Shown here: one piece after another, positions 43,351 to 50,722 of the stretch
Layout: every line of letters begins with the position of its first letter
How positions within the stretch are numbered: position 1 is the stretch's first letter
Source of the DNA: JAGXQV01 sp964527565
GTDB taxonomy: Bacteria > Pseudomonadota > Gammaproteobacteria > Burkholderiales > Sulfuricellaceae
Assembly (NCBI GenBank): GCA_964527565.1
Contig: CAZGOY010000009.1
Span: forward strand, 1-64,000
Length of the DNA stretch: 64,000 nucleotides
Direction: 5' to 3'
Notes under the pieces: generated by a model
The model's input: only the letters and a program-made list of their open reading frames with translations
The model's database searches: none
Told to the model about the DNA's origin: nothing
Made by a program: the position numbers and the translations under genes

Positions 43351-43599
43351 ATGGCTGACAGCGGCATGAGCTTTTTCGATGGAAGAATCACCATCAACCC
43401 GGAAATATGCAATGGCAAGCCTACCTTGCGCGGAAAGCGTATCACCGTTCAAACCATTCTCGAGTTTTTGAGCGCCGGAGAAAACGAGGCGGAAATTCTC
43501 AACCAGTATCCCAGCCTGGAAGCGGAAGACATCAAAGTGTGCTTGCGCTTTGCCGCCAGCTTGATGGACAGGCGCTATGACCTGGCCCAGGTCGCGTGA
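43351..43599 (+). CDS. DUF433 protein (antitoxin-like)
   Basis: The protein has 82 residues. ITINPEICNGKPTLRGKRIT followed by VQTILEFLSAGENEAEILNQYP is the DUF433 core, a winged-helix-like fold found as the first partner of DUF5615 genes. GGGAGG precedes the ATG. The partner gene starts three bases after the stop. The pair separates mshE from the platform gene. Confidence 0.92.
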   Translation: MADSGMSFFDGRITINPEICNGKPTLRGKRITVQTILEFLSAGENEAEILNQYPSLEAEDIKVCLRFAASLMDRRYDLAQVA

Positions 43600-43602
43600 G
43601 AC

Positions 43603-43941
43603 ATGCGTTTCCTGATCGATGCCAATCTGCCATACCGGTTCGGGATTTGGCATGGGGAAGAATATCAGCATGTTTTTGATCTGAACGATGCCTGGCCTGA
43701 TTCGGAAATCTGGCGCTACGCCCGTCGTCACGATCTGGTTATTGTCACCAAGGATGCAGATTTTTCCGACTGGGTGATGCTTGCCGGGCCCCCTCCCCGT
43801 GTGGTGCATTTTCGCGTCGGCAATATGAAAATCAGGGAATTTCACCTGTTTGCGGTACGGGTGTGGCCTAAAGTCCTTGAGCTTGTCGAATCATGCAAGT
43901 TGGTGATCGTGCATAAAAACCATATAGAGTGCATTGCATAG
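43603..43941 (+). CDS. DUF5615 PIN-like protein (toxin-like)
   Basis: The protein has 112 residues. FLIDANLPYRF and IVTKDADFSDW carry the PIN-like acidic residues, and YARRHDLVIVTKD is diagnostic for DUF5615. Family knowledge: DUF433/DUF5615 pairs are predicted toxin-antitoxin modules with a PIN-like nuclease, but few have been tested. The second pair at 63 kb is homologous but diverged. Confidence 0.92.
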   Translation: MRFLIDANLPYRFGIWHGEEYQHVFDLNDAWPDSEIWRYARRHDLVIVTKDADFSDWVMLAGPPPRVVHFRVGNMKIREFHLFAVRVWPKVLELVESCKLVIVHKNHIECIA

Positions 43942-44068
43942 CCGCATTTTTTTGTAGGCGGCAATTATTGCCACCCCGCCTGCTGCGAATGTCCTTTCCC
44001 CTCCTCGGTAATCTGCCAAAATCGTTTTGTTCAATTTTTATCCATTGATTTTCAATAGAAAATAATGA

Positions 44069-44084
44069 TGGCATAAAATCTGCT
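44069..44084 (+). promoter_or_regulatory. Sigma-54 (-24/-12) promoter candidate
   Basis: TGGCATAAAATCTGCT has GG at 44070-44071 and GC at 44082-44083, with exactly ten bases between. It fits the RpoN consensus TGGCAC-N5-TTGCW with two or three mismatches. It lies 88 bases upstream of the platform-protein ATG, in an AT-rich gap. Pilin promoters are often RpoN-dependent. No activator gene is visible here. Confidence 0.55.
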
Positions 44085-44122
44085 TCGTGATGCTCAAAAT
44101 GCCAAACGCATACGAGTGCATC

Positions 44123-44191
44123 ATGAACGCTTTTCTGAAAAATTTCGCTGTAGCGGCAAACGGAGGGGGATATGCCTTTCTTTGCCTATAA
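44123..44191 (+). CDS. Possible 22-codon leader peptide
   Basis: The frame begins MNAFLKNFAVAANGGGYAFL and ends 20 bases inside the platform-protein gene. It contains the ribosome-binding site of that gene. It has only a weak ribosome-binding site of its own. It may couple translation or may be chance. Confidence 0.2.
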   Translation: MNAFLKNFAVAANGGGYAFLCL

Positions 44192-45410
44192 GGGGCGCAA
44201 CGCCTACGGCGAAATGGTGCGCGGCGTGCTGGAAGGCGTGAACAGCGGCACCATTGCCGACCAGCTGTTCAACACCGGCGTCACCCCCATCGAAATCGTC
44301 ACCACGCGCAAGCCGGCGGTCGGCATGGATGTGGGCTGGTCGGTGCGGCTGACCGAGGGCAAGGTCAACGATATCGACATCATGATGTTCAGCCGCCAGA
44401 TGTATACCCTGCTCAAGGCCGGCGTACCGATCTTGCGTTCGCTCTCCGGGCTGCGTGAATCCACCGCCAACCTGGCTTTCCGCCGCGTATTGGCCGATGT
44501 CCGCGAAAGCCTGGATACCGGGCGCGAGCTGTCCGTCGCGCTACGCCGTCACCCCAAGGTATTCGGCCCGTTCTACGTCAGCATGGTGCGCGTCGGCGAA
44601 GCCACCGGGATGCTGGAGGACGTGTTCCTGCGCTTGTTCTATTACCTGGAATTCGAGAAAAGCACGCGCGACCAGATCAAGGCCGCCTTGCGCTACCCTT
44701 CCTTTGTCGTCACGGCCATCGTTATTGCTCTGGTGATCATCAACATCATGGTCATACCGGCCTTCTCCAAGGTCTATAGCTCGATCAAGGTCGAATTGCC
44801 GCTGATGACCCGCATCCTGCTGGCGGTGTCAGATTTTACCGTGCATTACTGGCCGGCCATGCTGGTGGGGGCCATCGGCATCTACCTCAGCTTCCGGCTG
44901 TACATCAATACCCGCAACGGTAAATACCGCTGGGACAAATTCAAGCTGCGCCTGCCGCTGGCCGGCAACATCATCCTCAAGGCCACCCTGGCGCGTTTCG
45001 CGCGCAGCTTTTCGCTGGCCTACAAGAGCGGCATCCCCATCGTGCAGGGCTTGAGCGTGGTGGCTCTGGTGGTCGATAACGACCACATCGGCAGCCGCAT
45101 CGAGCAGATGCGCAACAGCGTGGAGCGCGGCGAAAGCATCCTGCGCACCGCCGTCGCCACCGGCGTGTTTTCTCCCATCGTCCTGCAGATGATCGCCGTG
45201 GGCGAGGAAACCGGCGAACTGGACAGCCTGATGCAGGACGTGGCGGAAATGTACGAGCGCGAAGTGGAGTACGACGTGAAGAAATTGAGTGACCGCATCG
45301 AGCCGATCCTCATCGTCAGCCTGGCGGTGATCGTGCTGGTGCTGGCGCTGGGCGTGTTCCTGCCGATCTGGGAGCTGGGCAACGCCATGATGCATCGCAA
45401 GACAGGGTAA
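44172..45410 (+). CDS. mshG: Type IV pilus / type II secretion inner-membrane platform protein (PilC/MshG)
   Basis: The protein has 412 residues with two GspF domains (about 60-185 and 260-385). MMFSRQMYTLLKAGVPILRS and FARSFSLAYKSGIPIVQGL are the repeat signatures, and membrane helices lie near 170, 215 and 380. GGAGGGGG precedes the ATG. It anchors the ATPase encoded upstream. The closest functional guess is MshG because the gene pairs with mshE and MSHA-like pilins. Confidence 0.94.
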   Translation: MPFFAYKGRNAYGEMVRGVLEGVNSGTIADQLFNTGVTPIEIVTTRKPAVGMDVGWSVRLTEGKVNDIDIMMFSRQMYTLLKAGVPILRSLSGLRESTANLAFRRVLADVRESLDTGRELSVALRRHPKVFGPFYVSMVRVGEATGMLEDVFLRLFYYLEFEKSTRDQIKAALRYPSFVVTAIVIALVIINIMVIPAFSKVYSSIKVELPLMTRILLAVSDFTVHYWPAMLVGAIGIYLSFRLYINTRNGKYRWDKFKLRLPLAGNIILKATLARFARSFSLAYKSGIPIVQGLSVVALVVDNDHIGSRIEQMRNSVERGESILRTAVATGVFSPIVLQMIAVGEETGELDSLMQDVAEMYEREVEYDVKKLSDRIEPILIVSLAVIVLVLALGVFLPIWELGNAMMHRKTG

Positions 45411-45413
45411 AGG

Positions 45414-45953
45414 GTGAGTACGCGCTATCGCCAGCAGGGCGGCTCCAAGCTGTACGAGTTCATCTGGGTGGTGCTGCTGGTCGGCACCCTGTCGATGGTG
45501 GTGCTGGATTACATGCTGCGCTACATCGAGATCGCGGAAAAGGGCGCCATGGAAAACACCGTGGTGAGCCTGCGCAGTTCGCTGAATCTGCGTCTGGCGG
45601 AGGTGCTGGTGAGCAACAACACGCAGGAGGCGCTACGGCTGGCGCGCGCCAATCCGATGGAATGGCTGCATGAGATGCCGCCGAACTACGCCGGGGAATT
45701 CAGCGACCCGCAGCCGGGGTCGATTGCGCGCGGCCAGTGGTACTGGAACCGGAGCAGCCGCGAACTGGTGTACCTGGTGGATAACGGGCGTGACTTTACG
45801 CCGGATGCGGAAGGCTTGAAACGGGTGCGTTACCGGGTGCACACCCCCTTTCTGGCCAGGGCGGTTAAAGAAAACCGGAGTTTGTCCGTTAACCATGTTG
45901 TGGGAGGAATTTCTCTTGTTGTGGCAGAGCCTTACAAGTGGGAATTCAAGTGA
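45414..45953 (+). CDS. Pilus accessory protein with single membrane helix (MshF-like)
   Basis: The protein has 179 residues. The start is GTG at 45414. A hydrophobic helix at about 15-32 follows a short basic cytoplasmic head, then comes a helical periplasmic segment (about 45-80) and a globular part with QWYWNRSSRELVYLVDN. There is no prepilin-peptidase site. Position between mshG and the pilins matches the MshF slot of MSHA operons, but sequence similarity is not evident by eye. Confidence 0.8.
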   Translation: MSTRYRQQGGSKLYEFIWVVLLVGTLSMVVLDYMLRYIEIAEKGAMENTVVSLRSSLNLRLAEVLVSNNTQEALRLARANPMEWLHEMPPNYAGEFSDPQPGSIARGQWYWNRSSRELVYLVDNGRDFTPDAEGLKRVRYRVHTPFLARAVKENRSLSVNHVVGGISLVVAEPYKWEFK

Positions 45954-46071
45954 AGTAAAAAGTTTTATGCGAGGGGCATTCCGTTTTTTGGCCGTTGCGC
46001 AAGGCGCGGCGGCAGGTCGATTTGTGGTGGTGGTGGAAACTTTGAAGTACCTTTAAAAAGGAGTAGTAATC

Positions 46072-46557
46072 ATGAAATCTCAATCAGGTTTTACCCTGAT
46101 CGAAATGGTGGCGGTGATCATCATCCTTGCCATCATGGCGGCCACGGCGCTGCCGAAGTTTACCAACCTCAGCGGCGAGGCGCGCTACGCGAGCCTTTCC
46201 GGCCTGCAGGGCGGTTTGCGTTCGGCGGTAGCATTGTCCAAGGCAAAGTGGCTGGTTGCACAAAGCGGTGACCTCAACTCCGTGAACTTTAACGGCACAC
46301 TGGTGAGCGTGGTCCATTTTGCTACGCCGGCTTCTGCTCAGATAAATCTGGGCATTCCTCTTGATAGCGCGACGGGTATTATTGCCGCTATGGATTCGTG
46401 GGGGACTTATACCAGCGGTACCACGGCGACCGGTATTGCTTGGTGGCCGAATGGGGTAACCACCTCCAGCTCTTGCAATGTGGATTACGTTTCTTCCACC
46501 GGAGTGGTGAATATCACACCGGCTAACGGGCAAACGGCAGCCGCTGCTTGCGCGTAA
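46072..46557 (+). CDS. mshA: MSHA-like type IV major pilin, copy 1
   Basis: The protein has 161 residues. MKSQSG|FTLIEMVAVIIIL has a prepilin-peptidase site after Gly6, the conserved Glu+5 and a hydrophobic helix. Two C-terminal cysteines (SSSCNVDY and near the end) form the pilin D-loop. AAAGGAG precedes the ATG. It is strongly expressed in such operons and is followed by a strong terminator. Confidence 0.95.
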   Translation: MKSQSGFTLIEMVAVIIILAIMAATALPKFTNLSGEARYASLSGLQGGLRSAVALSKAKWLVAQSGDLNSVNFNGTLVSVVHFATPASAQINLGIPLDSATGIIAAMDSWGTYTSGTTATGIAWWPNGVTTSSSCNVDYVSSTGVVNITPANGQTAAAACA

Positions 46558-46595
46558 TTTGAGCCATTAACCGACGGTACTGCCGTCGGGCACTG

Positions 46596-46640
46596 GAGCC
46601 AAGCCGGGGAATGCGTTACCATCCCGGCTTGGCTCTTTTT
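46596..46640 (+). terminator. Rho-independent terminator between the two pilin genes
   Basis: GAGCCAAGCCGGG (46596-46608) and CCCGGCTTGGCTC (46623-46635) form a perfect 13-bp stem, followed by TTTTT. A smaller hairpin, CCGACGG-TACTG-CCGTCGG, precedes it at 46571-46589. This should end most transcripts of the first pilin gene, or set a ratio between the two pilins. Confidence 0.92.
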
Positions 46641-46678
46641 CGATGGTTCGAGCCACGGATAAACCACAGGGGAACAAC

Positions 46679-47149
46679 ATGAAAGCGTATCGGCAATCCG
46701 GCTTTACCTTGATCGAGATGGTGGCGGTGATCATCATCCTGGCGATCATGGCGGCAACCGCGCTGCCCAAGTTCGTCAATCTTTCGCAGGATGCGCGCCT
46801 GGCCTCCATCAACGGCCTGGCCGGCGGCCTGCGCTCGGCGGCGGCGCTGGCGAAATCGCAATGGCTGGTAGCACAAAGCGCCAATCAAACCTATGTTTCG
46901 ATGGGTGCCATCAGGGTGACGGTGTTCAATGCCATGACTCCAGGCTCCACACCCAATATTCTGGGTTACCCGACCGCTACCCACCCCGGCATCGTGCTGG
47001 CGCTCGACAATACCAGCGGCTATGAAAGCAGCGCGTTCGGTCTGGGCTGGCGTTTCGCGCCGATCGGCGTCGTCACTTCGGCCACCTGCTATGCCGACTA
47101 TGTTTCCGGCGTCGTGACCGTCTCTGCCACCACGCTGGGTTGCACCTGA
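46679..47149 (+). CDS. MSHA-like type IV pilin, copy 2
   Basis: The protein has 156 residues. MKAYRQSG|FTLIEMVAVII has the processing site after Gly8. The first 60 residues are nearly identical to copy 1, and the rest differs except for the terminal cysteine pair (SATCYADY, then TLGCT). CAGGGG lies before the ATG. The gene follows the terminator, so it needs read-through or its own promoter. It may be a minor or alternative pilin. Confidence 0.94.
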   Translation: MKAYRQSGFTLIEMVAVIIILAIMAATALPKFVNLSQDARLASINGLAGGLRSAAALAKSQWLVAQSANQTYVSMGAIRVTVFNAMTPGSTPNILGYPTATHPGIVLALDNTSGYESSAFGLGWRFAPIGVVTSATCYADYVSGVVTVSATTLGCT

Positions 47150-47168
47150 TTTTTTCGATAGGATTCAG

Positions 47169-47387
47169 ATGGCACTGATCAATTGCCCGGAATGCAGCAA
47201 CAAAGTGAGCGAACTGGCCGACCGTTGCCCCCACTGCGGGGCGCCGGTGGCCATGCGCAACCTGATCGGCAGCACGCCGACACAGACCGTCATCAACATC
47301 ATCACGATCATCGTGCTGATGTTGCTGGTGGCAATCCTGCTGTACATTGGCGTCTACCTGCCCTTGCACCAGAGGGGTGGCGTGTGA
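47169..47387 (+). CDS. Zinc-ribbon membrane protein
   Basis: The protein has 72 residues. Cys6, Cys9, Cys20 and Cys23 form a zinc ribbon (INCPECSNKVSELADRCPHC). One membrane helix follows (about 40-65). Such proteins are common and of unknown function. It follows the pilin by 19 bases; a link to pili is not shown. Confidence 0.85.
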   Translation: MALINCPECSNKVSELADRCPHCGAPVAMRNLIGSTPTQTVINIITIIVLMLLVAILLYIGVYLPLHQRGGV

Positions 47388-47804
47388 GTGCAGGCGCTTG
47401 AATTCATGCCGATAGACCACAAATACCTGCCCTATTTCGAAAATGTCATCGCCAAGGGCGAGCGGCAGGGCGAAAAAACCCTCACGCTATGCTTTCATTG
47501 CGTGTCGTCGCGCTTGTTCACCTGGTTGCACCCCAGCGGCTTCGGCGAGAAGGATTACCGCCCCATTGACGTGATTGATCTGGAGGTCAAGGAAGAAAGC
47601 CGCCGCAACCAGACCAACCAGCGCATCGCCCGCATTTTCTGCCTGCATCTCAAGACCTTCATCCCGCAGGCGGAATATCTGGACGAGTGCCGATTCTTCA
47701 TGACCCCCTCGCAGTACGATTACAAGAAGGCCGAGAAGCTCAAGGCGGCAAATTTTGCCGCTGGCCATGAGAACGAAACCAGAGAAAACACGCCTCCTTC
47801 TTGA
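47388..47804 (+). CDS. Hypothetical protein (138 aa)
   Basis: The start is GTG at 47388 directly after the zinc-ribbon stop, or ATG at 47406 (MPIDHKYL). It has no signal peptide. The central region is basic and mixed (RLFTWLHPSGFGEKDYRPID, then RIFCLHLKTFIPQ), and the tail is polar. I do not recognise it. It looks like part of the zinc-ribbon operon. Confidence 0.65.
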   Translation: MQALEFMPIDHKYLPYFENVIAKGERQGEKTLTLCFHCVSSRLFTWLHPSGFGEKDYRPIDVIDLEVKEESRRNQTNQRIARIFCLHLKTFIPQAEYLDECRFFMTPSQYDYKKAEKLKAANFAAGHENETRENTPPS

Positions 47805-47834
47805 CTTCTGCCTTGCCTGGAGTAGATTTGCAGC

Positions 47835-48101
47835 ATGAGCGCCATTACTTTCGATACCCTGAAATTCACCAAGACCCTTGAAAAGGCGGGCGTGCCTTCC
47901 ACGCAAGCGGAGGCGTTTGCCGAAGCGTTCAAGGATGCCAGCAGTGATGCCGAAATCGCCACGCGCAAGGATGTTGCACTGGCCGTGGCTGAAATCAAGA
48001 CCGAAATTGCCACCCTCAAGGGGGATGTCAACCTTGTCAAGTGGATGTTGGGTGCCGTGCTGGCCATCGCCTTGGCAAACTTCGCCAAACAATTCTTCTG
48101 A
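47835..48101 (+). CDS. DUF1640-like coiled-coil protein with C-terminal helix
   Basis: The protein has 88 residues. ITFDTLKFTKTLEKAGVPST and QAEAFAEAF are typical of DUF1640. A heptad stretch (VALAVAEIKTEIATLKGDV) leads to a C-terminal membrane helix (WMLGAVLAIALANFAKQFF). Related proteins are widespread in bacteria. The function is unknown. Confidence 0.85.
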   Translation: MSAITFDTLKFTKTLEKAGVPSTQAEAFAEAFKDASSDAEIATRKDVALAVAEIKTEIATLKGDVNLVKWMLGAVLAIALANFAKQFF

Positions 48102-48113
48102 TCTGCCCTTCCC

Positions 48114-48269
48114 GTGAACATTGAAACTCTGGGCTATGCGCAAGCAACCGCCTTGCTTAATTGCCTGCTGGATGTGGTGCGTGATGATGCGCGACACCCG
48201 CTGTATTCATTGCTGTCCGTTGTCGGTGATCTGATCGAGGCCTATGAAATAGATCATGAGCCTTTGTAG
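48114..48269 (+). CDS. HigA-type antitoxin N-terminal fragment or stand-alone small protein (51 aa)
   Basis: GTG start 12 bases after the DUF1640 stop; the frame ends at TAG 48269. The sequence HPLYSLLSVVGDLIEAYEID near the end resembles the N-terminal helical segment of HigA antitoxins (pattern L-x-L-V-x-AYE-x-x-H), but the HTH that should follow is missing. No toxin gene is adjacent. It may be a relic. Confidence 0.45.
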   Translation: MNIETLGYAQATALLNCLLDVVRDDARHPLYSLLSVVGDLIEAYEIDHEPL

Positions 48270-48281
48270 CCTCGTTTTGAT

Positions 48282-49319
48282 ATGAACATCGAAACCCTGC
48301 GCTTCCGCGCTGGCCGCCTGGAAATGATCGACCAGCGTGTGCTGCCCGCGCGCTTCGAATATCTTCCCTACGATTCCGCTGAAGGTGTGGCGGAGGGCAT
48401 TCGTGCCATGGTGGTGCGCGGCGCGCCGGCCATCGGCTGCGCGGCGGCCTACGGCGTGGCGCTGGAGGCGCAGCGTTTGCAGAATCAGCCCGCCGCCGCT
48501 TTTGCCGCCGGGTTGGAGGCCGGGCTGGCGCTGCTGGCGGCCAGCCGCCCCACAGCGGTCAACCTGTTCTGGGCACTGGAGCGCGTGCGCCGGGTGTGGC
48601 GCGCCTGTGCAAGCGCTACGCCTACCGCCATTGCCGCCCGACTGCTCGAAGAAGCCCATGAAATCCTTGCCGAGGACATCCGCATCAATCGCGCCATGGG
48701 CGCGCACGGCGCGGCGTTGTTGCCGGATGGCGCGCGCGTGCTGACGCACTGCAACGCCGGGGCGCTGGCGACGGCGGGCTGGGGCACCGCGCTGGGGGTG
48801 ATCCGTTCGGCGGTGGCGGCAGGCAAGAAAATTTCGCTGATTGCCGACGAAACCCGCCCCTTCCTGCAAGGCGCGCGCCTCACCGCCTGGGAGATGGTGC
48901 AGGAGCAGATTCCCGTGACCCTGATTACCGACAACATGGCCGGCCACCTGATGGCGCGCGGCGAGGTGGACGCGGTGGTGGTGGGCACCGACCGCGTTGC
49001 CGCCAACGGCGATGTCGCCAACAAGATCGGCACCTACATGGTGGCCGTGCTGGCGCGCCGCCACCATATCCCTTTCTATGTCGCCTGCCCGCTTTCCACT
49101 ATCGATCTGGCTATCGCCAGTGGTGCGGATATCCCTATCGAGGAGCGCGACGGCGCCGAAGTAACCGGCTTCCGCGAGTGCCAGTGGGCAGCGCAGGGCG
49201 TTGAAATCCGCAACCCGGCTTTCGACATCACACCGGCGGAGCTGGTGAGCGGCCTGATTACCGAAAAAGGCGTGGTGTTGCAGCCGGACCGCGAGAAAGT
49301 GGCGCAACTGTTCCGCTAG
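48282..49319 (+). CDS. mtnA: S-methyl-5-thioribose-1-phosphate isomerase
   Basis: The protein has 345 residues. MVVRGAPAIGCAAAYG is the substrate loop, THCNAGALATAGWGTALGVI carries the catalytic Cys, and GTDRVAANGDVANKIGTY carries the catalytic Asp. It is part of the methionine salvage pathway. No other mtn gene is nearby. Confidence 0.96.
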   Translation: MNIETLRFRAGRLEMIDQRVLPARFEYLPYDSAEGVAEGIRAMVVRGAPAIGCAAAYGVALEAQRLQNQPAAAFAAGLEAGLALLAASRPTAVNLFWALERVRRVWRACASATPTAIAARLLEEAHEILAEDIRINRAMGAHGAALLPDGARVLTHCNAGALATAGWGTALGVIRSAVAAGKKISLIADETRPFLQGARLTAWEMVQEQIPVTLITDNMAGHLMARGEVDAVVVGTDRVAANGDVANKIGTYMVAVLARRHHIPFYVACPLSTIDLAIASGADIPIEERDGAEVTGFRECQWAAQGVEIRNPAFDITPAELVSGLITEKGVVLQPDREKVAQLFR

Positions 49320-49390
49320 CGCAGGCTCCGGGCCGGAATTTCGGCTACAGCGCCTTAAGCAGAACATTCCATAAAAACGCTGCCTTGCCG

Positions 49391-49466
49391 GTAGGAGGGG
49401 CCTTGGCCCCGAGTCTTTCCGTTCGGTTGCGGGAAGGTCAAAACTCGGGGCCAAGGCCCCTCCTAC
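49391..49466. repeat. REPIN-like inverted repeat, copy 4 (GGGGCC type)
   Basis: A perfect 23-bp inverted repeat: GTAGGAGGGGCCTTGGCCCC+GAG at 49391-49413 and its complement at 49444-49466, with a 30-base loop. The loop is homologous to copy 1 in the opposite orientation. Flanks CATTCCATAAAAAC and ATTTATGAAATAT are inverted partners. It separates the convergent mtnA and pstS. Confidence 0.88.
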
Positions 49467-49510
49467 AGGGTTGGGTGGGATTTATGAAATATCCGAGTTA
49501 AAACAACTTG

Positions 49511-50554
49511 TTACTTGTAAACCGGCTTGCCGTCCTTGCTCTTGATCTGGGCCTTCCAGGCGCTTTGTATCAGCTTGACGACATTATCCGGCATCGGCAC
49601 GTAGTCCAGTTCCGCCGCCATTTTGGCGCCGTTGCTGAAGGCCCAGTCGAAGAATTTGAGCACTTCACGGGCCTGTTCCGGCTTGGCCTGGCTTTTGTGC
49701 ATCAGGATGAAGCTGGCACCGGTGATCGGCCAACTGGCTTTGCCGGGCTGGTCGGTGAGGATTTCATAGAAGCCGGGTGCCTTTTCCCAGTTGGCGTTGG
49801 CGGCGGCGGCCATAAAACTATCGTCGTTGGCGGCAACGAACTGGCCGTCCCGGTTCTGCAGCAGCACCACGCTCATTTTGTTCTGCTTGGCGAAGGCGGA
49901 TTCGACATAGCCGATGGACCCCCTGATCTGCTTGACGAAATTGGCCACGCCCTCGTTGCCTTTGCCGCCCGTGCCCACCGGCCAGGCGACGGAGGAGTGA
50001 TTGCCGACTTTGGCCTGCCATTCCGGGCTGACCCTGGACAGATAATGGGTGAAAACAAAGGTGGTGCCGGAGCCGTCGGAACGGTGCACGATGGCGATGC
50101 CCTGGGCGGGCAGGTTAAGCCCAGGGTTCAGCGCGGCGATGGCCGGGTCGTTCCATTTCTTGATCTTGCCGAGAAAGATGTCCGCCAGCAGTGGGGCGTT
50201 GAGCTTCAACTGGTTGTTTTCGATGCCCTTGACGTTGATCACCGGCACCACTCCCCCCATGATGGCAGGAAACTGCATCAGCCCCTGTTTTTCCAGTTCG
50301 TCGAACTTGAGCGGCTTGTCGGAGGCGCCGAAATCGACGGTGCGCGCCTTGATCTGTTTGATACCGCCTCCCGAACCGATGGACTGGTAATTCATGCCGA
50401 TGCCGGTCTGGTTTTTGTAGGCTTCGGCCCATTTGGCGTAAACCGGGTAGGGGAAGGTCGCGCCGGCGCCGGTAATGTCGGCGGCCAGCGCGGCAGCGGC
50501 AAAACCGGCAGCCATAACGGTGGCGGCCAGGGTCTGGACAAGGCGGTATCTCAC
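49511..50554 (-). CDS. pstS: Phosphate-binding periplasmic protein PstS
   Basis: The protein has 347 residues. The start is GTG at 50554 with AGGAG six bases upstream. The signal peptide ends AALA|AD. ITGAGATFPYPVYAKWAEAY, SIGSGGGIKQI and VHRSDGSGTTFVFTHYL are the phosphate-ligand segments of PstS. It is transcribed away from the rest of the pst genes, from the shared Pho-box region. Confidence 0.97.
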   Translation of the reverse strand: MRYRLVQTLAATVMAAGFAAAALAADITGAGATFPYPVYAKWAEAYKNQTGIGMNYQSIGSGGGIKQIKARTVDFGASDKPLKFDELEKQGLMQFPAIMGGVVPVINVKGIENNQLKLNAPLLADIFLGKIKKWNDPAIAALNPGLNLPAQGIAIVHRSDGSGTTFVFTHYLSRVSPEWQAKVGNHSSVAWPVGTGGKGNEGVANFVKQIRGSIGYVESAFAKQNKMSVVLLQNRDGQFVAANDDSFMAAAANANWEKAPGFYEILTDQPGKASWPITGASFILMHKSQAKPEQAREVLKFFDWAFSNGAKMAAELDYVPMPDNVVKLIQSAWKAQIKSKDGKPVYK

Positions 50555-50606
50555 GGGCTGCTCCTGGAAACTTGATGGGGGATTATAGCTTGCCGACGTA
50601 TCGGCA

Positions 50607-50640
50607 GTGTCACGAATCTGTAACACAGCGTCCCTAGAAT
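50607..50640 (+). promoter_or_regulatory. Pho box and -10 between divergent phosphate-binding genes
   Basis: GTGTCAC-GAAT-CTGTAAC (50607-50624) matches the PhoB box pattern CTGTCAT-N4-CTGTCAT with few changes. TAGAAT at 50635-50640 follows at about 10 bases, the spacing expected for a PhoB-dependent -10 on the plus strand. On the minus strand TATAAT lies at 50582-50587, about 20 bases from the box, so both genes can be served. Confidence 0.75.
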
Positions 50641-50722
50641 GCGAGGCTGATTGTTCGGCGGCGCAGGCTGTCACTACGCCGCGATTCGTTTCTCCCTTTT
50701 AATATCCAAGGAGTCAGAAAGC

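Noticed and set aside
47388..48269. Idea that the small genes after the pilins form part of the pilus machine
   Set aside because: None has a pilin leader, ATPase or secretin feature; only position links them.
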